Assembly (NCBI GenBank): GCA_038502055.1
Contig: JAXRKN010000029.1
Location: 285,001-349,000 of the forward strand
From: Tanytarsus gracilentus
Taxonomy: Eukaryota; Arthropoda; Insecta; Diptera; Chironomidae
DNA length: 64,000 nucleotides
Reading direction: 5' to 3'
The notes beneath the pieces were generated by a model. The model made no database searches. It was given only the letters and a program-made list of their open reading frames with translations, and was not told the origin of the DNA. Both the position numbers and the translations under genes were made by a program. Shown piece after piece: positions 48,898-59,126 of the stretch; position 1 is the stretch's first letter, and every line of letters begins with the position of its first letter.

Positions 48898-49755
48898 ATG
48901 TGGAGTAAGCAGGGAGCGATGCCAACCGATCTTAAGAGCTATTTTTTTGAAATTAACTTCGAGTTAGTTTTCAATGAGAACCTCACAACTTTTCACTCTC
49001 CTTCATCTTTATTCTTTCACTTTGTTTTGTTTACAAAACTTTTCTATAAAATTTATTTGCTTAATTATATTTTTTTTTGCTATGAGAATCTCACTTCAAT
49101 CCTCTATAATCCATTTAACCGGTATCTGTATTTGTGCATATGGTTGGTTCCGATGACAAATAAATTAATAAAGTTTTAATAAAAAAATATTTTTTAGCAT
49201 TGAAAAGAAGCAAAAATGAATTGATTTATGTGACTGCTCTTGTTGGCTACTCGCTGATATATTTCATACTCGGTCTGATTGTTTACTCGAATCCAATAGC
49301 ATCTGATAAGCTTGTGTGAGTTGTGAAATGTGGAAATTTATTCATTAAATTGATATTTTTCTATTTTTAGAAGATTCCTCAACAAATCTACATCTGTCAT
49401 CGTTTGTCTATACCTACCCATTCTCAATGTGCAACTATTACTTCTTCTCAATTTAAGTTCAAACCTCACTAATGCAATCGTGATAACATCACTCTCGACA
49501 GCTATTTTTTTACTCGTCGATAAATGTTGGAAGATTTTTTTGGATGTTTTTATCGTTACACAATCAATGTTACTTCTTTACTTAACTTTCTCATATGCCG
49601 ATGAAAATTATTGGCTTAAGTCGTTGTCGATTTTGATACCTTTCAACTATTTCACAATCCCACAGCTTGCGTCACGTTATTCTGTGCCTAAGCTCGATCT
49701 TTTTAGTATCACATTCATATTTCAGTGTTTTTTTCTCGTTAACGCTTTTTTTTAA
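48898..49755 (+). CDS. Small multi-pass membrane protein, unknown family
   Basis: Three exons keep frame: 48898-48904 (ATG TGG A), 49198-49315 and 49371-49755, giving 169 aa that start MWTLKRSKNEL. Hydropathy by eye shows four to six membrane segments, for example YVTALVGYSLIYFILGLIVY, VIVCLYLPILNVQLLLLLN, VITSLSTAIFLLV and LFSITFIFQCFFLVNAFF, with hardly any loop sequence. The 7-nt first exon is the weakest part of the model; the donor (GGA/GTAAGC) and phase fit, and an upstream in-frame stop supports that ATG. The gene is divergent from Asx and probably shares its roughly 0.4-kb promoter region. I do not recognise the family. Confidence 0.6.
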
Positions 49756-50027
49756 GTTATTTTTTTGTCACCACTCACCCTTAAAATGTATATTTATGTC
49801 TAAACTTACCGAAAGTGCAAACTATTTAACCCTTTTTACCTAACATTTAATCAAAAATGATAAAAGATTAAAACATTTTTAACTAACGCTTTGTGATTAA
49901 CAATTAAAAAGAGATTTTTTTACATTTTTGCAACAATTTATTATGGTCGAATATTAATGAATAAAAATTATTTAATTATAAGAAATATTTAGTTGATTTT
50001 TTTACACTTTGTAAAATACCAATAATA

Positions 50028-51205
50028 AAGATCACTGGTGATTTTTTCCGGTGATCATCGGTGACGAAATTAATACATTTTTCTTTACTTTTTGAGATTT
50101 TTTTAAGCTAAAATTTTTTAAACTACTAAATTATAGCTCCGCTATATATTAATTTTGGATTTCTCCAAAACCAGTTTTCAGCCCCTAGTGCCAAGACACT
50201 ACCTTGTGCAATATCAAAACATATACTCAAATGATAGGCCTAATCAAACCCTACAAACTGGCGAAAACAGTTTGAAATCGGTTGCTCCTACGAGGAGTTA
50301 GAGCCATTTAAGTCATCTTACTTTCTTACTTTCTTACTTTCTCACTTTCTTACGATCTTAGTGGGCGGCATATCTCAAGAACGGCTGGTCGGATTTGAGT
50401 CGGGTTTGTGGCTAAAGATCGGGTTTTGGCTCTAGTTGTGCAAGAAGTATTTAGTTTTGAGGTACGACCCTTCAAGGACCGTCCGTGGGTGCAAAAATGT
50501 CCTTTTTCATACAAATTTTCTCTTATATGGCTTCATTGGTATCGTTGAACTCGTAATTGCATCAGGAATCGATTGACATTGACGATTTTAGAGGAATGTC
50601 CATCATGGTCGGCCAGGAGTGCCACTAATGTCCATTTTTTCAGAACTATGGCTTCATGGGTATCGTTGAACTCGTAATTGCATCAGGAATCGATTGACAT
50701 TGACGTATTTTGAGGAATGTCCATCATGGTCGGCCAGGAGTGCCACTAATATCCATTTTTTCAGAACTATGGCTTCATGGGTATCGTTGAATTCGTAATT
50801 GCATCAGGAATCGATTGACATTGACGATTTTTGAGGAATGTCCATCATAGTCGGCCAGGAGTGCCACTAATGTCCATTTTTCAGAACTATGGCTTCATGT
50901 ATGTCGTTGAACTCGTCACTGCATCAGGAATTCATTGAAATTGACGTATTTTAAATAAATATCTATCATGATTAACCAAGTGTGCCACTAATGCCCATTG
51001 CAATGGAGTAGGGTACTAATCTATGCGGAGCTATTGGAAATGGCAACGCCGTTTGCAGACCCATCTTGTTTTAATTGAGAAATTATCGAATGCATTTAAA
51101 AACTTTTTTTTAAACCAAAATTAAATGGCAGAGAAAATTCTTTCAAAAAATGCCCACGTGTAGAAAAATTGTTTTCAGTCATTTAAATTTTTAGAATTTT
51201 AATGG
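50028..51205. mobile_element. R3 hAT-type element remnant interrupted by a HINE
   Basis: 50028-50132 (GGTGATCATCGGTGACGAAAT ... AAACTACTAAATT, cut to fit) and 51069-51205 (TTAATTGAGAAATTATCGAA ... CAGTCATTTAAATTTT) together match, in reverse, the continuous right half of the complete element at 61355-62115. The interruption is the HINE-A copy 50133-51068. Both ends of the R3 copy are degraded. Confidence 0.75.
50133..51068. mobile_element. DINE-1-like Helentron element HINE-A, copy 1
   Basis: One end is a perfect hairpin, TATAGC-TCC-GCTATA. A subterminal inverted copy, GCGGAGCTATT, lies about 45 bp from the other end, which reads CAGACCCATCTTG. An (ACTTTCTT)n microsatellite is near 50310-50345. 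Four tandem units of about 120 bp fill 50520-51000, each with a GGCTTCATGGGTATCGTTGA-like start and a GGCCAGGAGTGCCACTAATG end. Comparison with the uninterrupted R3 copy gives the target TAAATT/TTAATT, i.e. insertion between T residues, as known for Helentrons. It has no coding capacity. Confidence 0.75.
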
Positions 51206-51335
51206 TTTTTTCTCAAATCTTCTGAATTGTTAACTGAAAGAATTTGAATAAAATATTCTAAGTCAATTCCCCTCCGATTAATTTTAATTTCAAATTGTAA
51301 ACAACTCAAACAATTCAGTGTTTTTTTATTAAAAA

Positions 51336-52832
51336 ATGGATAGTCAGATCAATTGTGTCGGATGCGATGAATTACCTGGAAACATAGTTTTGCATTCATC
51401 TGTTTTAGTTTCGAAGATGTTTGAAGAAATTACCGGGCTAAAAGGTTTTATTTAAATTTTATTTTTAGAAGCGCGAAAAAATTATTTTACTGATAAATTT
51501 ATATTTTTTAGCAATCTCATCATATTCTATCTGCAAGTCATGCCAAATTGAGCTTCGATCGAGCTATAACTTTCGAAAAAGATGCCGCGAGATTTTTTCA
51601 CTTTACCACACTGAAGAGGAACAAGATTTCGAATCTAAACTACCTGAAGAACTAGATCTACCTCATGAAGATATCGAAAAATACCCAATTGAAACTGTTA
51701 AATGTGAACAAGACATAACAATTGATGCAATCGATGAATCTTACCTAAGTGATGAGGAGACTCACACTATTGAAGACTTCAATCCACCAGAGTCATCGGA
51801 AGACGATCAAAGCTCATTTCCAGAAGCTCAAAACGAAGAAAAACTCGAGCAGTTTCAATGTAGCGAGTGTGAAAAACTATTTAAAAAAAGATCACATCTA
51901 GTTGCTCATCAATCATCGCATGAGAATTTAAGACAGTTTAAATGCTCTCGTGAGGGTTGTAACTCATCGTTCAATGTATGTGCTCGACTAATTAGACATT
52001 TAAGAAACGTGCATCAAGCCGATGAAGAAGAAATCGCAGACGTTAAAGAACAAACAAAAGAATTAAAAACAAAAAAAAATCACAATGTTAAGGAAAAAGT
52101 GCCAAAGGGAAAAGTTCAATGTGAGTAGTGGTTTCGAATGGGATCCCGGGATTGGAATTCTATTTATTCTAATTATTTTAGGTGAAATTTGCAATAAAGT
52201 GTTGAGCAACACAAGATATCTGAAAGAGCACATGACACTGCAGCACCTTAAGAACTCAAAGTATGTCTGTAAAGAGCCTGGATGCAGGAAGAGATTTAAA
52301 ATTTGGAGTTTACTTGAAAGGCACATGAAGAAACACAGCGGACAGGGTAAGGTCGTTTAATTACTTTTAAAAATATTACTTTAATGTCTGATTTTCAGTT
52401 GATTTCGTTTGTAAATTTTGTGGCAAAGGATACGTGGAGAGAAAAATTTTCAACTCTCACCTGCGTAAAACTCATCAAATCTCACAAACGGAAATTGATG
52501 CGATGAACTGGAGCACAAATGGACGTGAAGTGGTTGACAAGAAATGCAAAGACTGCGGCCAAGAATTTAAAGCGCCCCACAAACTTTTCGAGCATCGAGC
52601 ACTCGAACATGGCGAAGGACAGCGATTTATTTGTGATTTCTGTGGCAGAGTTTTTACATCGAAAGCTTTCTTGTTGTCACATCAAAAATATCATAAAGGT
52701 GTTAAGAGTAAAAAGTGCTTCAAGTGTCCATCTATATTCACGGAGGAAAAAGGCTTAAGAACACACTTGAGGAGGGTTCATAAGATGAGTGAGGAAGAAC
52801 TCTTGGCACTCCAGATGAATGGAAAATTTTAA
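51336..52832 (+). CDS. ZAD / C2H2 zinc-finger protein
   Basis: Four exons keep frame: 51336-51444, 51512-52120, 52182-52346 and 52399-52832, coding 438 aa. The N-terminus MDSQINCVGCDELPGN and the later CKSCQIELRSSYNFRKRC form a single ZAD. An acidic linker (about residues 70-165) follows. Then come about eight C2H2 fingers, for example FQCSECEKLFKKRSHLVAH, YVCKEPGCRKRFKIW, FVCKFCGKGYVERKIF, FICDFCGRVFTSKAFLLSH and KKCFKCPSIFTEEKGLRTH. It is a probable sequence-specific nuclear regulator. Intron 2 is only 61 nt and starts with an R4 transposon end. The 3' end is 13 bp from the 3' end of the opposing gene. Confidence 0.9.
52126..52160. repeat. R4 element end at a zinc-finger gene splice donor
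   Basis: Starting at base 6 of intron 2 the sequence is TAGTGGTTTCGAATGGGATC, then CCGGGATT, the R4 terminus. The preceding 8 bp, AATGTGAG, again cover the exon end and the GTGAG donor. The second inverted repeat and second target copy are gone. Confidence 0.7.
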
Positions 52833-52844
52833 GATTTTCTTTAT

Positions 52845-53490
52845 TTAAGAATAATTAATTTTTTCAAAATGCTTTGCGAGATTATAAAAAATCTTTTTCC
52901 TCTGATATTCGACTTCGCGTCGACAAAATTTTCCAAGAAAGGGCAAACATTGATAATTAATGTTTTCGATGCAAAGAGAATCGTTATTTAAATCCGTAAT
53001 TTGAAATTCACCAGTCGATTTCACTGCATGAAAATAAAAATTTAAATAAAAAGAATTTCAATACGAAAATTTGAATTTACTTACTGCAGTAGAGTGAAAA
53101 AAAGCAAGTTTTGTGTGTGGACTCGATAAGATAAACATACTTCCGATCTCTGATGACTTTGCGAGCATGATAATTGCCGACTGCTGTATTAATCCAATGC
53201 GGCCAATGACTTAATGTTTCTGTATATTCAACTGTGTACTTCCAGTCTTCGAGACTTCCTTCATCAGCGACAATTTTAAATTCCACAATTGTCGGATTCA
53301 ATTCCTTCATTTTACTAAAATCCGAAACAAACTCCCAAACATCTTTTGGTTGAGTGTTTTTAATAACTTCTTGGTATTCGAAGCTTTGATAGCGAGAAAA
53401 AAGAAAATTGTAAAGAAGAATCACCGTAACAATGCCGATGATGTAGAACTTTCTTCTTTGGCTGAGACGATTGAGGCGAGTTGAGAACAT
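52845..53490 (-). CDS. Membrane-anchored protein with SRPBCC/START-like domain
   Basis: Two exons, 53490-53085 and 53023-52845, give 194 aa. A basic N-terminus and one membrane segment (FYIIGIVTVILLYNFLF, residues about 15-31) are followed by a soluble domain. Its pattern (IKNTQPKDVWEFVSDFSKMKE, then a run of beta-strand-like segments with WKYTVEYTE and YVYLIEST, then a C-terminal helix EVEYQRKKIFYNLAKHFEKI) is that of the polyketide-cyclase/START superfamily, which binds lipids or other hydrophobic ligands. The fold call is inference from the pattern. The first exon reads to an in-frame stop if the donor A/GTAAGT is ignored. It is tail to tail with the neighbouring zinc-finger gene. Confidence 0.72.
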
Positions 53491-53799
53491 TTTTCTTGAT
53501 AAGAGATTTTTTTGCTTCCTTTCTGGTCAAGTTTCACTCAAAACTAATTCCAGATGTGATTTTTTTGTTTATCTCAGCGCAATACATGCGAAGAAAATGG
53601 AAAGCGATCGACGACACAAAACCAACACAACGAAAGAGCTCGAGAATATTTTTAAATTGAGTGGTTGCGTAAATTGGGAATGAAAAGCGAATTTTTAGAA
53701 TATTTTTAGCTTAATTGATCAATAAAAATTTAAATTTAAAAAATATAAATAATTTTTTAATTGATTTTGTTTTTTTACTAAGTTTTACTAAAAAAGGCA

Positions 53800-54050
53800 T
53801 ATTTGGTTCCTCTACTGGATGTTAGTTCCTCCACTAGATGTTGGTTCCTCTATAGAATGTCTTCTCCGAGACTTCGCCAAGACTTTTCCAAAATGGCTTC
53901 AAAAATGCTCAATTATTAATTTCATTTTCAATACTGATCTGTAACAAGTGAACTGATCTGTTACTCAGACTACGTGCGCCAATAAACGATGTCCGCGAAA
54001 TAAAATCCAAATCAAAAACATTCACTTGTGAGTTTCGAAACATTTTCTGA
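53800..54050. mobile_element. Decayed HINE-B remnant
   Basis: It matches the right end of the element at 8497-9462: AATACTGATCTGTAACAAGTG, then a degraded terminal hairpin and GTTTCGAAACATTTT. Three degenerate 20-bp units (GTTCCTCTACTGGATGTTA) start it. Confidence 0.5.
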
Positions 54051-54339
54051 CAATAAAAAAAAATTTATAAGAGAAAAAAAAATTTCCGATCTCAGCAACC
54101 TTAGAGAAAGCGACGCAAAAAGCTAAAGGAAAAAATTAATTAAAAACAGCAAATTTAATTAATTATCACAAAATAAAGTGAATTCATATTCAAATCTTAA
54201 AAGCTATAAGGTGAGTAACGTGAGCGACCAGAAAATATAAAGTGCAAAAGTTTTGAGTCGTTTAGAGTGACAAAAAAAATAAATTTAAATTTCCACAAAA
54301 TTTTCACACTTGAAATTTTTCAAATCTTGAATTTTAAAA

Positions 54340-55369
54340 CAAGATGGGTCTGCAAACGGCGTTGCCATTTCCAATAGCTCCGCATAGATTAGTACCCTAC
54401 TCCGTTGCAATGGGCATTAGTGGCACTCTTGGTTAATCATGATGGACATTCCTCAAAAATCGTCAATGTCAATCGATTCCCGATGCAATGACGAGTTCAA
54501 CGACATACATGAAGCCACAGTTCTAAAAAATGGACATTAGTGGCACTCCTGGCCGGCCATGATGGACATTCCTCAAAAATCGTCAGTGTCAATCGATTCC
54601 CGATGCAATGACGAGTTCAACGACATACATGAAGCCACAGTTCTGAAAAATGGAGATTAGTGGCACTCCTGGCCGGCCATGATGGACATTCCTCAAAAAT
54701 CGTCAGTTCCATTCGATTACTGGTCAAATTACGAGTTCAACGACATACATGAAGCCATAGTTCTAAAAAATGGACATTAGTGGCACTCCTGGCCGGCCAT
54801 GATGGACATTCCTCAAAAATCGTCAGTGTCAATCGATTCCCGATGCAATGACGAGTTCAACGACATACATGAAGCCATAGTTCTGAAAAATGGTCATTAG
54901 TGGCACTCCTGGCCGGCCATGATGGACATTCCTCAAAAATCGTCAGTTCCATTCGATTCCTGGTCAAATTACGAGTTCAACGATACCCATGAAGCCATAT
55001 AAGAGAAAATTTGTATGAAAAAGGACATTTTTGCACTCAGGGACGGTCCTTGGAGGGTCGTACCTCAAAACTAAATACTTCTTGCACAACTAGAACCAAA
55101 ACCAGATCTTTAGCCACAAACCCGAATCAAATCCGACCAGCCGTTCTTGAGATATGGCGTTCACTAAGATCGTAAGAAAGTAAGATGACTTAAATGGCTC
55201 TAACTCCTCGTAGGAGCAACCGATTTCAAATCTGTTTTCGCCAGTTTGTAGGGTTTGGCTAGGCCTATCATTTGAGTATATGTTTTGGCATTGCACAATG
55301 TAATGTCTTGGCACTAGGGGCCAAAAACTGGTTTTGGAGAAATCCAAAATTAATATATAGCGGAGCTAT
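54340..55369. mobile_element. DINE-1-like Helentron element HINE-A, copy 2 (inverted relative to copy 1)
   Basis: It runs from CAAGATGGGTCTGC to the terminal hairpin TATAGCGGAGCTATA. Both flanks are A runs (TTTTAAAA and AATTG), the complement of a TT target. Five tandem units of about 120 bp fill 54415-55000, and the same microsatellite and unique blocks as copy 1 follow. It ends 22 bp before the MGAC gene's ATG, so it lies in that gene's 5' intron or promoter. Confidence 0.75.
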
Positions 55370-55391
55370 AATTGTTTTAAATTATTTGCAG

Positions 55392-55904
55392 ATGGGCGCT
55401 TGTGTGCAAAAGCAAAGTAATGGAGATGACGTTAGCAAAGACGTATCTGCCAAAAAAAATAAAGACCGTGGCTGTAAAACTAAAGCAGTCGACGAGCTCA
55501 ACAAGAAAACCGCCAAATTTTATATTAATGGCGATGGTAACGACGAGATCTCAGCGAAGTTTAAGCATCGAGAAAGCCACAATGTTATAATCGGCACGAT
55601 GAAAATAAACATGAAGACAAATCAATTCGATAGCTATGATGGTGAAGATGACGAGATGGCTGCGATATATAAGCACCATGGCTGCAAGACTGATGAACTC
55701 GGAGAAATTAATACAAAGACGAATGATAATCAAAAAGACGAAACAAACTTGAAGACGATTGACTCTGTTGGTGATGGCCAAGGCGATCAAAAAGACGAGA
55801 CGTTTATGACGACGAAGCAAATTCGAACCACTGACGACACAACTGGCGAGACCTCGGTGATCAAAAAGCATAGGAACCGGCTTGAAAAGGTAAACAAGAA
55901 GTGA
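55392..55904 (+). CDS. MGAC protein: small acidic protein with predicted N-myristoylation/palmitoylation signal
   Basis: One coding exon of 170 aa starts MGACVQKQ. The ATG directly follows a splice acceptor (TTATTTGCAG). A non-coding first exon ending at 54210 (AAG/GTGAGTAACG) would give an intron enlarged by the HINE-A element. Met-Gly-x-Cys is the signal for N-myristoylation of Gly2 and palmitoylation of Cys3, so membrane attachment at the cytosolic face is predicted. The rest is hydrophilic, rich in Asp, Lys, Thr and Asn, with a loose internal repeat (RGCKTKAVDELNKKT, then HGCKTDELGEINTKT). No transmembrane segment or known domain was seen. AATAAA at 56413 ends a 3' UTR of about 0.5 kb. 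Two related genes follow downstream. The longer frame from 55272 only reads through the repeat. Confidence 0.65.
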   Translation: MGACVQKQSNGDDVSKDVSAKKNKDRGCKTKAVDELNKKTAKFYINGDGNDEISAKFKHRESHNVIIGTMKINMKTNQFDSYDGEDDEMAAIYKHHGCKTDELGEINTKTNDNQKDETNLKTIDSVGDGQGDQKDETFMTTKQIRTTDDTTGETSVIKKHRNRLEKVNKK

Positions 55905-56759
55905 AAAGTTTCCATAAAAGTTAGAGAGGTTCTGTCAGTTCTCTACTCGACCCTTTGATAGATCTATGTGCAATTATATTGAGTACTTTAGATTTATTTG
56001 GGTTTAGTATGAGGATCATGGAGATTATCTAAGGTTTTAAGCGATTTTTCAAATTCCTCAGTTAAATCTTTTATTACTTATCAGCGAGTCATCTTGATTT
56101 GATAATTTTTCGTTATTTTCTCTAGACTTGCCTGATAGCTAATTTTACACATTTTACTAAAATAATATTTTTCTCACATTCATGTTTTTTCTCTTCATGG
56201 AATTTAATTTTGATTTCGTTAACTGCGAATTTATTTCTCTTCCTCAATAATTCTTTAGACCTTAAGAAGGAGAAAACTCACGGATGGACCAAATGCAGCT
56301 GCAATTTTAATTTTTATACGTTTGTAATCTAGTTGTAGTTGTTAGTTTTTGGAGAAGGGTTTGAAGTAAAATTGTGTAGTTGTGATGTCTAGTTACTCTT
56401 GGAATTTTCCTCAATAAAGCGTTTTATTTTTTGAATTTTGAACAAGCGATTTATGTTTCCTGAAATGTATAAATAAAACCACAAACAATAAAATTGTGAT
56501 CAGATTTTGATTGCTCAATTGATTCTAGACGATGAATTTTTTTTTGCAAGCACATGATATTTTTATGGAATCGAAGACATTTTGCTATGTGCGTGAATTA
56601 TTCAGAATGAGATTGCGGCTTCTTTCATATTTTAGAATTAATTTCTCTAATGGATAATATTGAGATTTCCGAGTTATTGGGAATTTATTGTAATTGCTTC
56701 TCTATTGATTTAATAGTAGCATTTTTAAGGTTATGTATATGTGTGTTTGTTTATTATTA

Positions 56760-58369
56760 CTATAAAGTATTTAAGAGCATAATATGATTGACATAATTTT
56801 AAAAATTCGATTTTACAAAAGTTTTCAAGTAGTTGAATAATCCTTGCCGTGTGATTTCATCCTCTCTCTCTCGTTGATAAGACGCTACTGCAGAGTTGTA
56901 GATCTTTAAACCATCGTGGAAAATTGATTTGCTTGTTGAAACAAGATTAGTCTTCGGAATATACAAATTTTGTGTTTGTCTCGTAGAATAGTTGTGTGAG
57001 TCACCAACTGACATAATTCACGTTCTTAGGTAATTCGGAGCATAATTATTTTTTATTTTGTAAATTAACTTCAAAGTGTTCCATATAATTCTTTGCTTTA
57101 TTGAAAGCCATTGAAGGGTCTCAAGCATTGCGTTGACGCTTGTTCGAGGGTCTACTTTCAGTATCGTTCTCATAAAACGGTTTTGAATCAACTGGATGAG
57201 TCTGCGACTTCCGCATTGCACTTAAAGTTGCACATTTATGTGCACATAAGGTTGCACATAAATGTGCTGGAATTTTGTGCACATAAAGTTGCAACTTTGA
57301 CCCCAACACAATTATGTGCACATTAAGTTGCATATTAAGTTGCAACTTTATGTCTAAAAATAAGTTGCAATAAATTCAATTTATTTATTTTATTATAAAT
57401 AAAAATTAAATTTATTTGAAATCATCCATGAAAATAATTCGAATTATATTTTCGATGAAAAAAAAAAAACAAAAGAAATTTATTTGATCAAATTTAACTT
57501 TTTTTTAATTTTTTCTTTTTTAATTTTAAAAAGAAATTAATTTTTTACTCCCTCAAATCAAAGAAATTTCTTGAAAATTTTTTCAGCGCTTTTTTAAATT
57601 TTTAAAAGCAAACTTAAATTTTTTTACTCCCTCAAGCTATAATCAAAGAAATTTCTGAAGCGACCCAACATTATTTTTTGCTTAATCGATGGCAAATGGT
57701 GAAATATTTAAGAAAAGTCTCAATTGAAGTTGAATAAAAACAGTTTTGCAGCTCAAAATCATTCGATTTATAATAAAGCATAAATAAAGTTGCAACTTTA
57801 TGTGCAACTTTATTTTTGAGCACATTAAGTTGCAACTTAATATGCAACTTAATGTGCACATAATTGTGTTGGGGTCAAAGTTGCAACTTTATGTGCACTA
57901 AATTCCAGCACATAAATGTGCAACCTTATGTGCACATAAATGTGCAACTTTAAGTGCAATGTGGAAGTCCCGCAACCAACTGGATGCGCGATCGCTGAGA
58001 TTGGTTTAACATGAAAAGAATGGAGCCGACATTGTCTATATGCGGTTGTATGAGGGAATTGTAATAAGTGATTTTACTTAAAAAATTTAATTTTTTTTCA
58101 CATCGTTTAAAACCATAAAACTTTTTGTTTAATTTCTTACAAATTTCATCAGTAAAATAATTAAATGTTAAATTCTCATCCAGATAAACTCCTAAATAAC
58201 TTAAGCGGTTAGAAATTACCGCTCGAAGTTTTGATGAATTTACATTGAAAACCTTCATAATATCCTTCACACTTTCACTCATTTTTAGAACTTTTATCGA
58301 AGATAACAACTGGAAATTTTTTACTGGTTGCACTTCACTGTGTGGCGATGAATATTTTTTTTTTTGCAA
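56760..58369 (-). mobile_element. 5'-truncated LINE (non-LTR retrotransposon), dead
   Basis: Minus-strand frames encode the C-terminal part of a non-LTR reverse transcriptase: YLGVYLDENLTFNYF, then YNSLIQPHIDNVGSILF (58369-57971), then LIQLIQNRFMRTILKVDPRT (57206-57020), then TRQTQNLYIPKT and KSIFHDGLKIYNS down to the stop at 56799. The catalytic part is missing. Stops, a frameshift near 57018, and the foldback insertion at 57207-57970 show it is inactive. The clade was not determined. Confidence 0.8.
57207..57970. mobile_element. Foldback element inserted in the LINE
   Basis: Inverted arms of about 150-190 bp (57207-57353 and 57784-57970) are built from TTGCACATTTATGTGCACAT-like units, with ends TTCCGCATTGCACTTAAAG and CTTTAAGTGCAATGTGGA. 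A roughly 430-bp A/T centre has no coding capacity. Possible flanking 9-mers AGTCTGCGA and AGTCCCGCA match at 7 of 9. Confidence 0.75.
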
Positions 58370-58541
58370 AGCAATTTGACAACCCCGAGATTAAAATTAA
58401 GAAATCTGAGTTTAAAAAGTTAATTAGTCTGAACTGTGAGATTTAAGTTGAACTGAATGGCTTTATACTAAAAATATTTTATTGATGTAAAACTTTAAAA
58501 GTTGAGTTATTTTTAAAGCAACAATTTTAAAATTTTTATAG

Positions 58542-59126
58542 ATGGGCGATTGTCTAGGATGGCAAATAGATGACAGCACTGACGAGTCGGACGAGGAAAC
58601 GACTGTGGAAACGAAATGGTTTTTAGATGATGGCACTGTCGAATCGGCAAAGGAGACGAAGCAAATTGCAGGGATTAAAAATGCAAAGTATGTGTTCGAA
58701 AATTCATGTATGAGTTTGGTTGGGCCGTTAAACATGATGGACTTCAAAATGACCGTAACAAAAGTCCGGACCACGAATAGCGCTGTTCGTGTGTTCGGAA
58801 CATTGAAACCGGTTAATTTTGAAGGAAGTTACGTTATGACGGCACCAAACAAGACTCTTATGACAGGATTGCTCTCTGTCGAGTTGCTTAGTTTAGAGTT
58901 TACGATCGATTTTATTGAGAAGTTTAATTGCGATGAAACTTGGGCAGTGAGCATTCGTCATTGGCGACTTGATAATTCGAAATTCAAGTTCCATGGAGTT
59001 TCTGATAAGATTAATCGATCATTGAATCGAGATTATGAGGATTTGTGGCCGAAAGTCAGAAATGACATCAAAATTGCAGTTGTAAAAAAGTTGTTTAAGC
59101 AATCGCGCCTTAATTCTCGATTGTAA
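58542..59126 (+). CDS. MGDC protein: predicted acylated protein with a folded C-terminal domain
   Basis: One coding exon of 194 aa starts MGDCLGWQIDD. The ATG directly follows a splice acceptor (TTTTTATAG). A 106-nt intron from the donor AACT/GTGAG at 58436 would give a non-coding first exon. Met-Gly-x-Cys predicts N-myristoylation plus palmitoylation; there is no signal peptide. Residues about 10-45 are acidic and Thr/Glu-rich. Residues about 45-194 look folded, with alternating strands (FKMTVTKVRTTNSAVRVFGT, FEGSYVMTAPNKTLMTG, WAVSIRHWRLDNSKFKF) and a C-terminal amphipathic helix (RNDIKIAVVKKLFKQ). The order of blocks recalls the second half of takeout/JHBP (TULIP-type) lipid-binding proteins, but this is a weak impression. 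It is a relative of the genes at 55392 and 63485 by start and gene structure. Confidence 0.7.
   Translation: MGDCLGWQIDDSTDESDEETTVETKWFLDDGTVESAKETKQIAGIKNAKYVFENSCMSLVGPLNMMDFKMTVTKVRTTNSAVRVFGTLKPVNFEGSYVMTAPNKTLMTGLLSVELLSLEFTIDFIEKFNCDETWAVSIRHWRLDNSKFKFHGVSDKINRSLNRDYEDLWPKVRNDIKIAVVKKLFKQSRLNSRL

Noticed and set aside
53471..53683. Plus-strand 70-aa ORF opposite the SRPBCC-like gene
   Set aside because: Antisense over the promoter and start of a well-supported gene; no motif.
55272..55391. Upstream 40-codon extension of the MGAC frame
   Set aside because: It reads the end of the HINE-A element. The MGxC start after a splice acceptor is shared with two other genes.
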